NCBI GenBank assembly: GCA_013368325.1
Contig: JAACJK010000168.1
Span: 186,001-250,000, forward strand
Reading direction: 5' to 3'
Length of the DNA: 64,000 bases
Origin: Ephemerocybe angulata
Taxonomy: Eukaryota; Basidiomycota; Agaricomycetes; Agaricales; Psathyrellaceae
Numbering within the stretch: the first letter of the stretch is position 1; every line of letters begins with the position of its first letter. The notes beneath the pieces are model-generated. The model was not told the DNA's origin, made no database searches, and was given only the letters and a program-made list of their open reading frames with translations. Position numbers and translations under genes: made by a program. Below are positions 45,801-53,740 of this stretch, in pieces.

Positions 45801-48800
45801 TGGAAAAGCAATGCCAAAAGGTTGTTTATGATCTTGACTGCATAATGTCTAATGTGAAGGGGTCTATAACTGCTAAAAAAGGAATGCGCAATGAAGCTTG
45901 GTCTCTAGTGGCTAGTCATGGTAGCCCATCTTGGTATTTTACTATGGCACCTGTTGATACTAAACATCCTCTGTGTATATATTTCGCCTCCGATAATGTT
46001 AAATTTACACCAGACATTGGCCCAGCGAAAGAAAGACTACTAAAGATATGCAAAAATCCTGTTGCTGCAGCACGATTCTTTCATTACATGGTTTTGATAT
46101 TTATCCGAGACCTTATGGGAGTTAATATAGATAGCCGAGGCATATTTGGAGATGTTTCAGCTTATTATGGTACTGTTGAGCAACAAGGAAGGTTAACGTT
46201 GCACCTACATATGCTAATTTGGCTTAAAGGTAACTTAAGCCCACAGGAAATGAGACAAAAAATTATGAATGACTTGGTTTGGCAAAAAGCAGTTGTAGAA
46301 TGGCTTGAGTCCACACATTGTGGAGAGTTTGCAACTGGTTTGCAATCTGAGGTTACTGAACGTGCTGATACAGCAGAACAGAGCACACCATACGATGAGG
46401 TTGAAACCCTTCCAATTGCTCCACCTTTAGGAAAGTGTGACAGTGCTATGTCTGACAAAGACGATGTATGCAACTGTAGATTCTGTAAATCAAAACGAGG
46501 ATGGTGGTCATATTTTCTATACAGATTTGACACCGTGTTTCTGCGATCTAATCTGCACTCATGCCAGCGCTACATCAACCTCGATGGAACTACAAGCCAG
46601 AAAATGGTGTATCGAGCCTGTACTGACAATATATTTAAAAAGTGTAGAGCACGGTTTCCTAGACCTCTACATTCAGAGACCAAAGTTGATCCAACAACAG
46701 GAGCACTCATTATGAAGAAAGGTGAAGCCTGGGTTAATTATGTTAATCGAGTAGTCACATTCGTGTTAGGGTGCAATACAGATGTAACCAGCTTAATGTC
46801 TGGTACCGCAGTTAAAGCAGTTATTGTATATGTTACTGATTACATTACAAAGCAAGGATTGAAAACACATGTACTATATGATGCTATTCAATCAATTATA
46901 TCCAAAAGCTCAGATATACTGATAGGTGACATGAAAGCAAAAGAAAAGGCAAGGCGCTTGATGACCAGAATGGTCAATTCAATTTCTGCAAAGATGGAGC
47001 TAGGTGCTCCTATGATCTCTTTATACTTGCTAGATAACCCTGATCATTATACCAGCCATAAATTCAAACCCATGTATTGGAAGCAGTATATGTTTGAGGC
47101 TAGAAGAGCTTTTCCGACAGAGGTTGAAGATGATGAATTTGACAAAGTCATGATCATGAAGAAAGACGGAAAATACATCGGCCTCTCATTTGTGCATGAC
47201 TATATCTTTCGTCCATCTGAAGTAGAGACTTTGTGTGTATATGAATTCATTCAACGATGTACTTCAATTGCTATACCGAAAGGTGATCAGGATAGGTTGT
47301 CTAAAAACACGTATAGATTTATGAAAGAACACCCTCTTTCAGAAACACATGCACTAAAAGTGAATTGTGGTTTCGTCAATCAAATAGTACCTAATATTTT
47401 GGGACCACCATTACCGAGATGTGATGTTGGTGACCAAGGTGACTATGCAGTAGCTATGCTCAGCCTTTTTAAGCCCTGGAGAAGTGGTATTGATCTGCGC
47501 GCTGGATATAGTGGATGGCATGAGGCATTCACTAACTACAGCTTTCCTGAACGCTATGTTCAGATTATGGCAAACATCAATCTTAAATATGAGTGCTTAG
47601 ATGCGAGAAATGATTACAGAGCACAGATGCGTCAGTCAAGTGAAATTTATGATGGACATCTCTCTGGCGTCGACTTTGAGCAGTGTGAAGATGGAATCTT
47701 AGCCCCTGAATGGACAGTTGCACAAGAAGGCCTTGAGCTTGATGCTATTGAAAATGGGGCACTTAGCGCTGCTGAACTTGACAGACTGAAGAAGGTACAA
47801 GACATGACTTCTGTGTTACATGATATTGGGTGGGACCAAGCAGTTGCTAAAGATACAGCACAGATTAAAACAAAACATCCATCTAAGATGCCACCTTCGC
47901 ATTGGAAAGCACTTGTACAGAACAAACGCGTAGAGATTATGGACGCTAGAGCAACGCAAATGCCTGTAACTTATGAAAGTAAAAGAGACCTTCAGAAAAG
48001 GTCTGGACCAGATAGCAAAGTATTTGTTGCAGATAAGTCATACTTACTCAAAAGCTTTTCGATTAATGAGGAGGAGCATCTGACATTTGTAAATGACAGT
48101 ATAAAGCAATTTAGTCTCAATTATGAACAAGAAAAAGCCTTCCGCATTGTAGCCAATCATGCAGCTGATCCATATTCTGAGGTGCTACACATGTATATTG
48201 GAGGAATGGGTGGGACTGGCAAATCTCAGGTTTTAAAGGCCTTATCATACTTTTTTCGACTGCGCAAAGAATCTTATAAACTTATAGTTGTTGCACCTAC
48301 TGGGAGTGCTGCAGCACTACTAGGTGGTATGACCTACCATACTGCATTTGGCATAAATGATAAAACTAGCAAGTCCAACTTAGCATCTGTCAAAGATCGA
48401 CTAACTGGTGTTGAGTATGTCTTTTTTGATGAAGTCTCTATGCTCAGCTGTCGTGATATTTACCGTATTAGTGAACATTTATGCCATGCTCTTAATAATC
48501 CAGATGAAAGCTTTGGTGGACTTAACATGATTTTAGTTGGTGATTTTGCTCAATTGCCTCCTGTCGTGGGTGGGGAAGCAACATCTCTATATGGACACAT
48601 TAAGTATTCCCCAACTAACCTAAATAAGCAAAAAGAGTTGATTGGCCAATGCATATGGCATGAGTTTACAACTGTAGTTATGCTCAAAGAAAACATGCGG
48701 CAGGTAAAGCCAGGTGATGAGGCATTTCGTACAATGTTAGAGAATATGCGGTACAAATCATGCACATGGGATGATATTCGGTTTTTGCGCTCACGCATTT

Positions 48801-49528
48801 CGTCAAGTCTACCCAGTCGAACTTCAATCTGTAGTCCAGAATTTAGAAATGTCTCAGTTATCACCACTCGCAATCTTTTCAAGGATACAATGAATGATAT
48901 TGGATCAAAGCGATTTGCTGCTGAATCAAATCAGGAGCTTGTGTACTTTTATTCAGAAGATTATATATCTATAGAGTCTGGAGAATCATCTAGGCGGAGA
49001 GTCAAGAGCAAGAGCACTGCACATAATATAAATGAAGCTATGCAAAGAGACTTATGGTACCAGATTCCTTCTACTACTGACAAACATATACCTGGAAGAT
49101 TGGGTATATGCATTGGTATGCCTGTTTTAATACGTAATAATAGTGCAACTGAGCTAGGCATTACAAATGGGCAAGAAGGCTTTATTCATAGCTGGCAGTC
49201 TACAGTAGGCTCTAAAGGTCAACCTGTTCTTGAAACTGTCTTTGTTGAATTGGCCAATCCACCATCAAAAATCAATCTGAGTGGATTACCAGAAAATGTT
49301 GTTCCTATACTACCAACAACTACACATCAGCTTCTCTGTTCACTTCGCGGTGGCACAAAAGTCTTAATTGACCGTACTCAAGTCGATATGTTACCCAATT
49401 TTGCAATGACTGACTTTGCTTCTCAAGGAAAGACAAGAGACTTTAATGTAGTTGATCTCCAATCTTGCAGAACACATCACTCGATGTATACAGCATTCTA
49501 CGAGATTTTTCACCAAGTATTGTCATGA
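42887..49528 (+). CDS. Helitron 2 Rep-helicase
   Basis: 2213 codons. Residues 1-190 are low-complexity (Ser/Thr/Pro/Leu). Residues ~190-317 are ten 13-residue tandem repeats. Then a Cys-containing DUF6570-like region (CAVCGMLVPLK; CDDCRASLRKGDIPKYALAN; LAILFTGPTKPD). The Helitron N-domain (PQMFPWLFPYGLGGVG) lies near 865, HUH LHLHMLIWL near 1106, a Cys/His patch, and the two-tyrosine motif YVTDYITK near 1315. The PIF1-like helicase has GMGGTGKS near 1772 and FFDEVSM near 1845. Motif V-like FASQGKTRDFNVVDL is present, but the frame then leaves the family at YTAFYEIF and stops at 49528. The homologous sequence continues in the +1 frame at 49465. Motif VI (YTALSR-type arginine) is lost at the break. 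The start may be further downstream than the first Met. Confidence 0.85.
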   Translation: MLPVDRLPNITPHTGAPALMLQSHSRVLVPPSACSSTHLSKTVDSTVPGASGTTLPTDTGLSTAPTCLSTCITELPSKSDSDLLTLFSDASTRSLVPAVPSAGPATSLPGMGCSMLMLPSPRSSTLLPVAPSAWLLAKASNTCRLVPPSACSLTPPSLESPRQLSKPANDVALLACSSGSVAASEVAQLGSPYIDLSEVPQTRTGSGYMALSEVPRMGSECAALSEVPRTGSECVALSEVPRMGSECVALSEVPQMGSECFALSEVPRTGSECVALSEVPQAGSDNMTLSKVPRAGSDNITLSEMHQTASECVALNGCKPLPCSKLLVRAELQQIGSDYAVLTSSLFSSPIGGGGPAKSIPFTDLLDQYVISLHRSAAFPNYSLKYISYGPEVNVSSGAGAIQDPVYIKIPLGILAPLLTITAAREVLLCHGVSLAARSKRVDVDAALSTHYCNGCVECVAIFEIIPGKQMQGNARNKIYRAKKKEEMEPPCSDTVMKDESLPSVSHKAKSKKNARTAIPRDSQPAVHDSKPLQFLYGEIENHTFPPPSLTPDIEIDIAARACANFDPSKFEESGCAVCGMLVPLKQLSKLKSIQGHLDILNRDGCAMRERKSENDAVKEYNAPVIDDTCDKVCDDCRASLRKGDIPKYALANGLWLGNIPKELSELRYVERLLIAKVRHTVCWAKVSTGMRKMKANFVAFESPMPQIYERLPPPREDIEEVLAILFTGPTKPDHATYKRTPFLVRRNHVAQALKWLKLNHSDYANIDISQKNLDSYPEDIPPVTVEYIQKIGNKLAESTSIHDMDDEDGTEEGECPFTVHGITAQDIETVSVRKLKARAVHHFNNEGRFLNVGRLDLVSIWSNPQLYPQMFPWLFPYGLGGVGSIEGLSSKMHKRRLLMYHDKRFQVDPNFPFIAFSHEQMGAVSTSGRVATNRANFDEITNRLLSVDTTVLQSLATRMANGEIVKAETDMEKQCQKVVYDLDCIMSNVKGSITAKKGMRNEAWSLVASHGSPSWYFTMAPVDTKHPLCIYFASDNVKFTPDIGPAKERLLKICKNPVAAARFFHYMVLIFIRDLMGVNIDSRGIFGDVSAYYGTVEQQGRLTLHLHMLIWLKGNLSPQEMRQKIMNDLVWQKAVVEWLESTHCGEFATGLQSEVTERADTAEQSTPYDEVETLPIAPPLGKCDSAMSDKDDVCNCRFCKSKRGWWSYFLYRFDTVFLRSNLHSCQRYINLDGTTSQKMVYRACTDNIFKKCRARFPRPLHSETKVDPTTGALIMKKGEAWVNYVNRVVTFVLGCNTDVTSLMSGTAVKAVIVYVTDYITKQGLKTHVLYDAIQSIISKSSDILIGDMKAKEKARRLMTRMVNSISAKMELGAPMISLYLLDNPDHYTSHKFKPMYWKQYMFEARRAFPTEVEDDEFDKVMIMKKDGKYIGLSFVHDYIFRPSEVETLCVYEFIQRCTSIAIPKGDQDRLSKNTYRFMKEHPLSETHALKVNCGFVNQIVPNILGPPLPRCDVGDQGDYAVAMLSLFKPWRSGIDLRAGYSGWHEAFTNYSFPERYVQIMANINLKYECLDARNDYRAQMRQSSEIYDGHLSGVDFEQCEDGILAPEWTVAQEGLELDAIENGALSAAELDRLKKVQDMTSVLHDIGWDQAVAKDTAQIKTKHPSKMPPSHWKALVQNKRVEIMDARATQMPVTYESKRDLQKRSGPDSKVFVADKSYLLKSFSINEEEHLTFVNDSIKQFSLNYEQEKAFRIVANHAADPYSEVLHMYIGGMGGTGKSQVLKALSYFFRLRKESYKLIVVAPTGSAAALLGGMTYHTAFGINDKTSKSNLASVKDRLTGVEYVFFDEVSMLSCRDIYRISEHLCHALNNPDESFGGLNMILVGDFAQLPPVVGGEATSLYGHIKYSPTNLNKQKELIGQCIWHEFTTVVMLKENMRQVKPGDEAFRTMLENMRYKSCTWDDIRFLRSRISSSLPSRTSICSPEFRNVSVITTRNLFKDTMNDIGSKRFAAESNQELVYFYSEDYISIESGESSRRRVKSKSTAHNINEAMQRDLWYQIPSTTDKHIPGRLGICIGMPVLIRNNSATELGITNGQEGFIHSWQSTVGSKGQPVLETVFVELANPPSKINLSGLPENVVPILPTTTHQLLCSLRGGTKVLIDRTQVDMLPNFAMTDFASQGKTRDFNVVDLQSCRTHHSMYTAFYEIFHQVLS
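43453..43840 (+). repeat. Ten 39-bp (13-residue) in-frame tandem repeats in Rep N-terminus
   Basis: Consensus GSECVALSEVPRM per unit. Variation is mostly silent or conservative (R/Q, T/M/A), and the last three units are more diverged. The unit length is a multiple of three, so copy-number change keeps the frame. Confidence 0.9.
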
Positions 49529-50805
49529 ATGGCATATCAGGTAGGCAGCGCCAAGAATTCAGAGAGTTAGCATTACTTCATGAGATAACTGATATGCGTT
49601 ACAAGGGTATACTGCCTGTCAAGATTTTTGGTATCCATAGAAAAGAATTGATTGCATCTTTCCGCAAGTGGAAAGGAGAGTGTTACATGCCTCAGAGTAT
49701 ACATAGATCTCTGAGATGGGATAATGACAAGCTGTGGACTGTAGATGACAATCCTCACCTAGAATGGCAACTTATAAAAGAAGTCCAAAAATGCACAAAA
49801 AAGACTGATAGCTCAAAGAATATAGACCCTTTCAAGGCATTTGTACCTGCAGTAGGCTCAAATAAACTTAAGCGTAAGTCCATTGCTGATGACATTAGCG
49901 ATGAAGATAGATTTAAAAAGCTCAAACTTGATGATACATGTACAGGACCTGCAGACGACGTTGATATGGTTGATATGCAGACTCAAAGTATCTCCCTTCC
50001 CGGATCACAGTGGCAAAATAATAGTTGTGCTTATGACTCAATGCTTTGCATTCTATATGCTATATGGATCACCAATCCCCATGAATGGTCTGCTTATTTT
50101 GCATCAGTACAACTTCCAGAATCAACTGAGGCACTATCAATTGGATTTGAGGAATATCAGGCAAAAAGAAACACCCTCGAAGCAGCGCGTGAGAATTGGA
50201 GGCAGAGTATGGCTCACTTATCTCCAGATTTGTTTAGTCTGGGAAACTATACTAGTGTTATCAATCTGATCGACTATATGTTTGTATTTGAAAATCCAGT
50301 ATACAAGACACTCCAAGTTTGTGACAATTGTGCTGAACCTAATAGAAGAAGGGGTTATATGCATACAGCAAATCTCCAACTCAATGCAGACGATGAAGGG
50401 TCATCTATTCAAACATGGTTAAGTCCAGATTTATGTGATAATATGCAAGAAGATTTGCAATGCCAAATTTGCAATGTGCGACTTCCGTGTAGAATAAGGC
50501 TATTAAGCAATACAAGCCACATTTTATGGGTTGCATTTGATAGACACGAGCACATGCAAATATCAACTTTGCTTAATATACCAACTGAAGGTAGAGAGGT
50601 ACAAGAATATACATTAGCAGGTATAATATACTATGGAGGATCACATTTTACATCTCGGATAATCAAAGGAGACCAAGTCTGGTATCATGATGGAATGATC
50701 AATGGTGGGCAAGCAGAGTATGAGGGTATAATATCTGCACTAGGCGACCTTAAGCATAAAGGGAACAAGAATGTGCAATCAGCAATCTATATTCCTAAGC
50801 TATGA
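49465..50805 (+). CDS. Helitron 2 helicase end plus cysteine-peptidase-like domain (frameshifted)
   Basis: 446 codons in the frame shifted from the Rep-helicase. It picks up the helicase C-terminus at about 49520 (NGISGRQRQEFRELALLHEIT), then a nuclear-type basic linker (NKLKRKS). A domain equivalent to that of Helitron 1 follows: WQNNSCAYDSMLC (Cys, near residue 187), a Cys4 zinc-like site (CDNCAEP...CQICNVRLPC), GGSHFTSRII (His, near 390) and VWYHDGM (Asp, near 408). Helitron 1 lacks the zinc-like pairs. Presumably expressed as the C-terminus of one polyprotein before the frameshift. No intron that would repair the frame fits: the only candidate (GTATAC...CAG, 55 nt) leads to a stop. Confidence 0.8.
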   Translation: MQNTSLDVYSILRDFSPSIVMNGISGRQRQEFRELALLHEITDMRYKGILPVKIFGIHRKELIASFRKWKGECYMPQSIHRSLRWDNDKLWTVDDNPHLEWQLIKEVQKCTKKTDSSKNIDPFKAFVPAVGSNKLKRKSIADDISDEDRFKKLKLDDTCTGPADDVDMVDMQTQSISLPGSQWQNNSCAYDSMLCILYAIWITNPHEWSAYFASVQLPESTEALSIGFEEYQAKRNTLEAARENWRQSMAHLSPDLFSLGNYTSVINLIDYMFVFENPVYKTLQVCDNCAEPNRRRGYMHTANLQLNADDEGSSIQTWLSPDLCDNMQEDLQCQICNVRLPCRIRLLSNTSHILWVAFDRHEHMQISTLLNIPTEGREVQEYTLAGIIYYGGSHFTSRIIKGDQVWYHDGMINGGQAEYEGIISALGDLKHKGNKNVQSAIYIPKL

Positions 50806-50860
50806 AAAGCATTACACAAAAAATGAGTTCAGTTATTGTGGATTAGAGTCAACATCTGAA

Positions 50861-50873
50861 TACGGACTCGTAA
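50861..50873 (-). repeat. Helitron 2 right inverted repeat (ATIR), subterminal
   Basis: TACGGACTCGTAA, 33 bp inside the 3' end. Perfect inverted match to the 5' tip. Confidence 0.85.
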
Positions 50874-50884
50874 CAAGCCGCGCA

Positions 50885-50904
50885 TTGCGACGGCCACTGC
50901 GCAA
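50885..50904 (+). other. Helitron 2 3'-terminal hairpin
   Basis: TTGCG (50885-50889) pairs with CGCAA (50900-50904). The stem extends past a bulged A through CGG/CTG pairing to a short loop. It ends 2 bp before the element boundary, where Helitrons carry their termination hairpin. Confidence 0.7.
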
Positions 50905-50906
50905 GT

Positions 50907-51275
50907 TAAACCTTGCCCCCGAGGCCGTGCACCATCGCTCGAGGAGGGCGAAGAGTAGGGTGAAGTCGTCGGTCTCTCCAAGGTACACTGTCGTGTCGTC
51001 TGCAAAGAGCTTGGCGAGAACCGGTCGCTCTAGACCAGGGAAATCCAGCCCCTCCACCGGCGACTGACGGATTGCTTCAGCGAGGGACTCTATTGCGAGA
51101 TTAAAGAGGAGGCACGACAGGGGGTCACCTTGTCGCACCCCTCTCGTGATTTGGAATGGGTCTCCGATTTCGCCGTTCAGGATGACCCGTGTGTGGGCCT
51201 CGGTGTATAGGCTTCGTATAGAGTTGATGAAGCGGTCGGGGAACCCAAGTTTCTTAAGCGTCCTCCAGAGGAAGT
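50907..51275 (-). pseudogene. LINE reverse transcriptase, catalytic part
   Basis: From the truncated 5' end: DFLWRTLKKLGFPDRFIN, YTEAHTRVILNGEIGDPFQI, RGVRQGDPLSCLLFNLAIE, then KLFADDTTVYLG with the catalytic Asp pair, ending at GARFN at the Helitron junction. RT motifs of a Tad1-like LINE. It is continuous in sequence with the fragment that begins at 40425 on the other side of the Helitron. Confidence 0.88.
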
Positions 51276-51291
51276 CCTGATCTCGATTCTC
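51276..51291. repeat. LINE target-site duplication, 5' side
   Basis: CCTGATCTCGATTCTC, identical to 37657-37672. Confidence 0.9.
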
Positions 51292-52510
51292 GAAGCCAGC
51301 TTGCCTCCTGCCATGTACTTACCAAACGCAACTCAATTCGTATCGAGCAAACCTACGCCCCCGGCGAGTCTCAGAGGAAGAGGGCACAATCGTGATGACA
51401 AGCTGGACATGGCATCTTTGAACTGCAGATGGGAGATACCGGAGACCCGCCCAACCCGGAGGCCATACGTGCGCTCTCCCTCTCCACCTCCGTCGACAAT
51501 TCGTACATTGCATACCCGCCCCCCGTTCCTTTCGCAGCCGCAGCCGCACCCTCGATGCCGCAGGCAGGGTGGTTCGGCGACTTGCTCATGAGAGGAGGGC
51601 ACGAGGTGACTCAGCCATGATCAAGCTTCGCGCTGCGTGGGGAAGGAAGGCGAGTCCGAGCTGTGTGGCGGGGGCGGGGAGTTGGATGGGGGGTATGAGG
51701 TCTTCATAGATGCGAAGAAGTCGAAGTCGCGGAAGTCGAGTGATTCCGTGAGCTTGTTCGATTTCTTCTCAACGTTGACGTATATTTTCGCTCTCTCTGC
51801 GCCCTAGGTCCGGCCGCCTCGCTTTGAGCCATTCGCTTAGCCTGGCTCCTTCAAATCCCGACTCACGCCTCGCAACGCCAAAGCGTCTCCTGTACTCCTC
51901 TTCTCTCCTCGATTCTCAGCGTCAAGATGGACCGCAGAGTCCTCGAAACCGACATCTGCATCTGCGACATCAGCAGCATGTGCGTTGTGCACTACATCGA
52001 GACCACGTACAACCCCGTAGCCATATGTGCTGTCGCTCCCCGTATAACATCTCATACTCCTCACCAGTACCATGGTCCATCAACGTCGACTTCTCCGCGC
52101 CTGCTGTACGTGCACCCACCTCGCCACCCCATCAGTCGTGTCTGGAGCACCCCGAGCGCCGAGAGGCCGTACCAGATTCGGAGGGCAACGAGTTTGGATA
52201 GGCAGGGAAGTACAACGGGGACCTGTATCAAAGACTTCGCGGAGCGTTGGGTGAGCGCGGCTGTTTGTCGAGGTGTATTGTTGCTCACTGAAGGTCCTGA
52301 CCTGCATCCTGTATCCCTTCATTACCCTCATCGACGTCGACAGCCCTTGATGCTCCCTCGCTGCTGACGGTGCCTCCCCCGTTCCACCTTCCCGTCAGAG
52401 TACAACGGGGACCTGGATCAAAGAATTCGGGGAGCGTAGGATAAGTGCGCCTTTTCATCGATGATATATCGTTGCTCACCGAAGGTCTTGACCTACCTCC
52501 CGTGTCCTAT
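51292..52510 (+). repeat. Dispersed repeat family A, copy 2 (right part, split by the LINE)
   Basis: Continues the 37.6-kb sequence after the LINE: CTTGCCTCCTGCC, TCAGCGTCAAGATGGACC and a GCACCCACCTC block. It has an internal tandem duplication of ~120 bp: ACAACGGGGACCTG.ATCAAAGA...GTTGCTCAC.GAAGGTC at 52211-52320 and 52392-52490. A 146-codon ORF (51927-52367) crosses it but has no recognised motif. Confidence 0.5.
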
Positions 52511-53740
52511 CCCCTTGATCCACACTTCCTCCCTTCGAATCACCTCCCTCGTCCCCATCCTTGCCCTCCTTCACTTTTCTTTGTCCAAATCCTCACCTTT
52601 CCTCTCAGCCTTTCCGTTCACCTTCATTCGCTGTCCTTCACTCTTGTTCACTCATGCTTAGCTCAAGTCCGACAAGCAAATTTGGCAAATTGCTGCAGCT
52701 GAAACGGGGCTTACGAGAGCTCGGTGCGCACGTACCTCCCAAACTCGATGAAAGAGATGTGGGAGGGAGGTTGACTCTGTCGAGTAGTGCGGCGAGGACG
52801 ATGGTGGCTTTGTCTGCGTGAGTCTGTCTTTCTTTCTATCTTTCTATCTTCATTTCCTCGAGACTTCCCTTCTCCCTCTATTATCGCTTTCGAGAGTCGG
52901 CGGTAATCGCCCATCGCTTTGTACGTGGATGGCTTCGGTCGCTAATGGGAGCGTTTCTTCGGGATGGGGGTGATGAGCATTCGAGGCGTTCATCTGTATA
53001 TCGTGCGCCTTGTTCGCGGGCTTTGCGAAGGCTGCGAATGCGAGACGATGCTGCTGGGCTCGAGTTTGGATACCGCGCCTTAATCGTTGCCGCCCAAGGT
53101 CGGGGTATCGCCTGGCTCCCCTTCGATGGTGGTAGGCTCTTTCGCTTCTATGGAGAGTTCCCTCTTTTGTTTTCATGCGCTATCGGCGCCTCGCCTCATC
53201 GGCGGACGTGGTTATGTCCCTGGAATCTCGCCCTTCGCTGAAGAGGCCTGGGTGATTGAGGATCTCCGCCCCGCGAGCCCGCGATTAGAGTTCGCGAACG
53301 GGGTACCCCCCTCTGGTGAGACGAACTACCACATTTCTCTTCGTGGTCAGTATGGTATTATCCGAGAAAGTACGTGTGGGAGCGGACCACCGAAGAGTGT
53401 GTCGAGGGCGTAGTACTATGGATGATCGGTGGGAGAGTCAGGGATAGGGCATCACCCGACTTCGACCTGAACCCGCGTGCGCCGTCGTGGGATAGGCACA
53501 TCTGGGGAGACCCTGGCTTACTCGACGGCCAAAGTTGATGCATGCAGTCATAAAGGATAGTCCGATTCCACATCACAGTAAGACTACTATAGTACACCAC
53601 ATAAACGACAAATATCCAAAGAGAGGGGTATATAACGGCGAGGCATAACAGGAAACCCATAGAAGAAAAGAGGAAACAGGAAGAAGATGAAGGGCGAGGA
53701 AACGAGGTGGGGCAGGGTGGGATTTACTAACCCAAGCTAT
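52511..53740. other. No supported gene
   Basis: Short ORFs on both strands, CT-rich in part (52.5-52.65 kb). It includes the 3' flank of the minus-strand CHAT gene. Nothing recognised. Confidence 0.4.

Larger units (their letters stand above)
40426..50906 (+). mobile_element. Helitron 2 (Helitron2/Helentron-type), complete end to end
   Basis: A 10.48-kb insertion in the LINE RT, read from the flanks CTCAATAT (ending 40425) and TAAACC (from 50907), ±1 bp; it sits between two T residues of an AATATTAAACC target. It has a 13-bp asymmetric inverted repeat (at the left tip, and internal on the right), a hairpin at the right tip and a plus-strand Rep-helicase-peptidase gene. These are the traits of the Helitron2/Helentron group, in contrast to canonical Helitrons (A/T target, 5'-TC, CTRR-3'). 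A frameshift in the helicase suggests it is no longer autonomous. Confidence 0.88.
37673..51275 (-). mobile_element. Tad1-like LINE, 5'-truncated, split by a Helitron
   Basis: Minus-strand non-LTR retrotransposon with a 22-nt poly(A) tail (T tract 37673-37694) and a 16-bp target-site duplication. The 5' end (51275) is truncated within the RT domain. The LINE itself is about 3.1 kb (37673-40425 plus 50907-51275); the rest is the nested Helitron. Joining 50907 to 40425 restores the RT sequence GARFN-IEKTVVIPLG exactly at the codon level. It inserted into a copy of dispersed repeat family A. Confidence 0.9.

Noticed and set aside
49487..49541. An intron (GTATAC...ATATCAG, 55 nt) repairing the Helitron 2 frame
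   Set aside because: Joining these sites creates a stop codon at the junction and would still delete the helicase motif; a frameshift/deletion is simpler.
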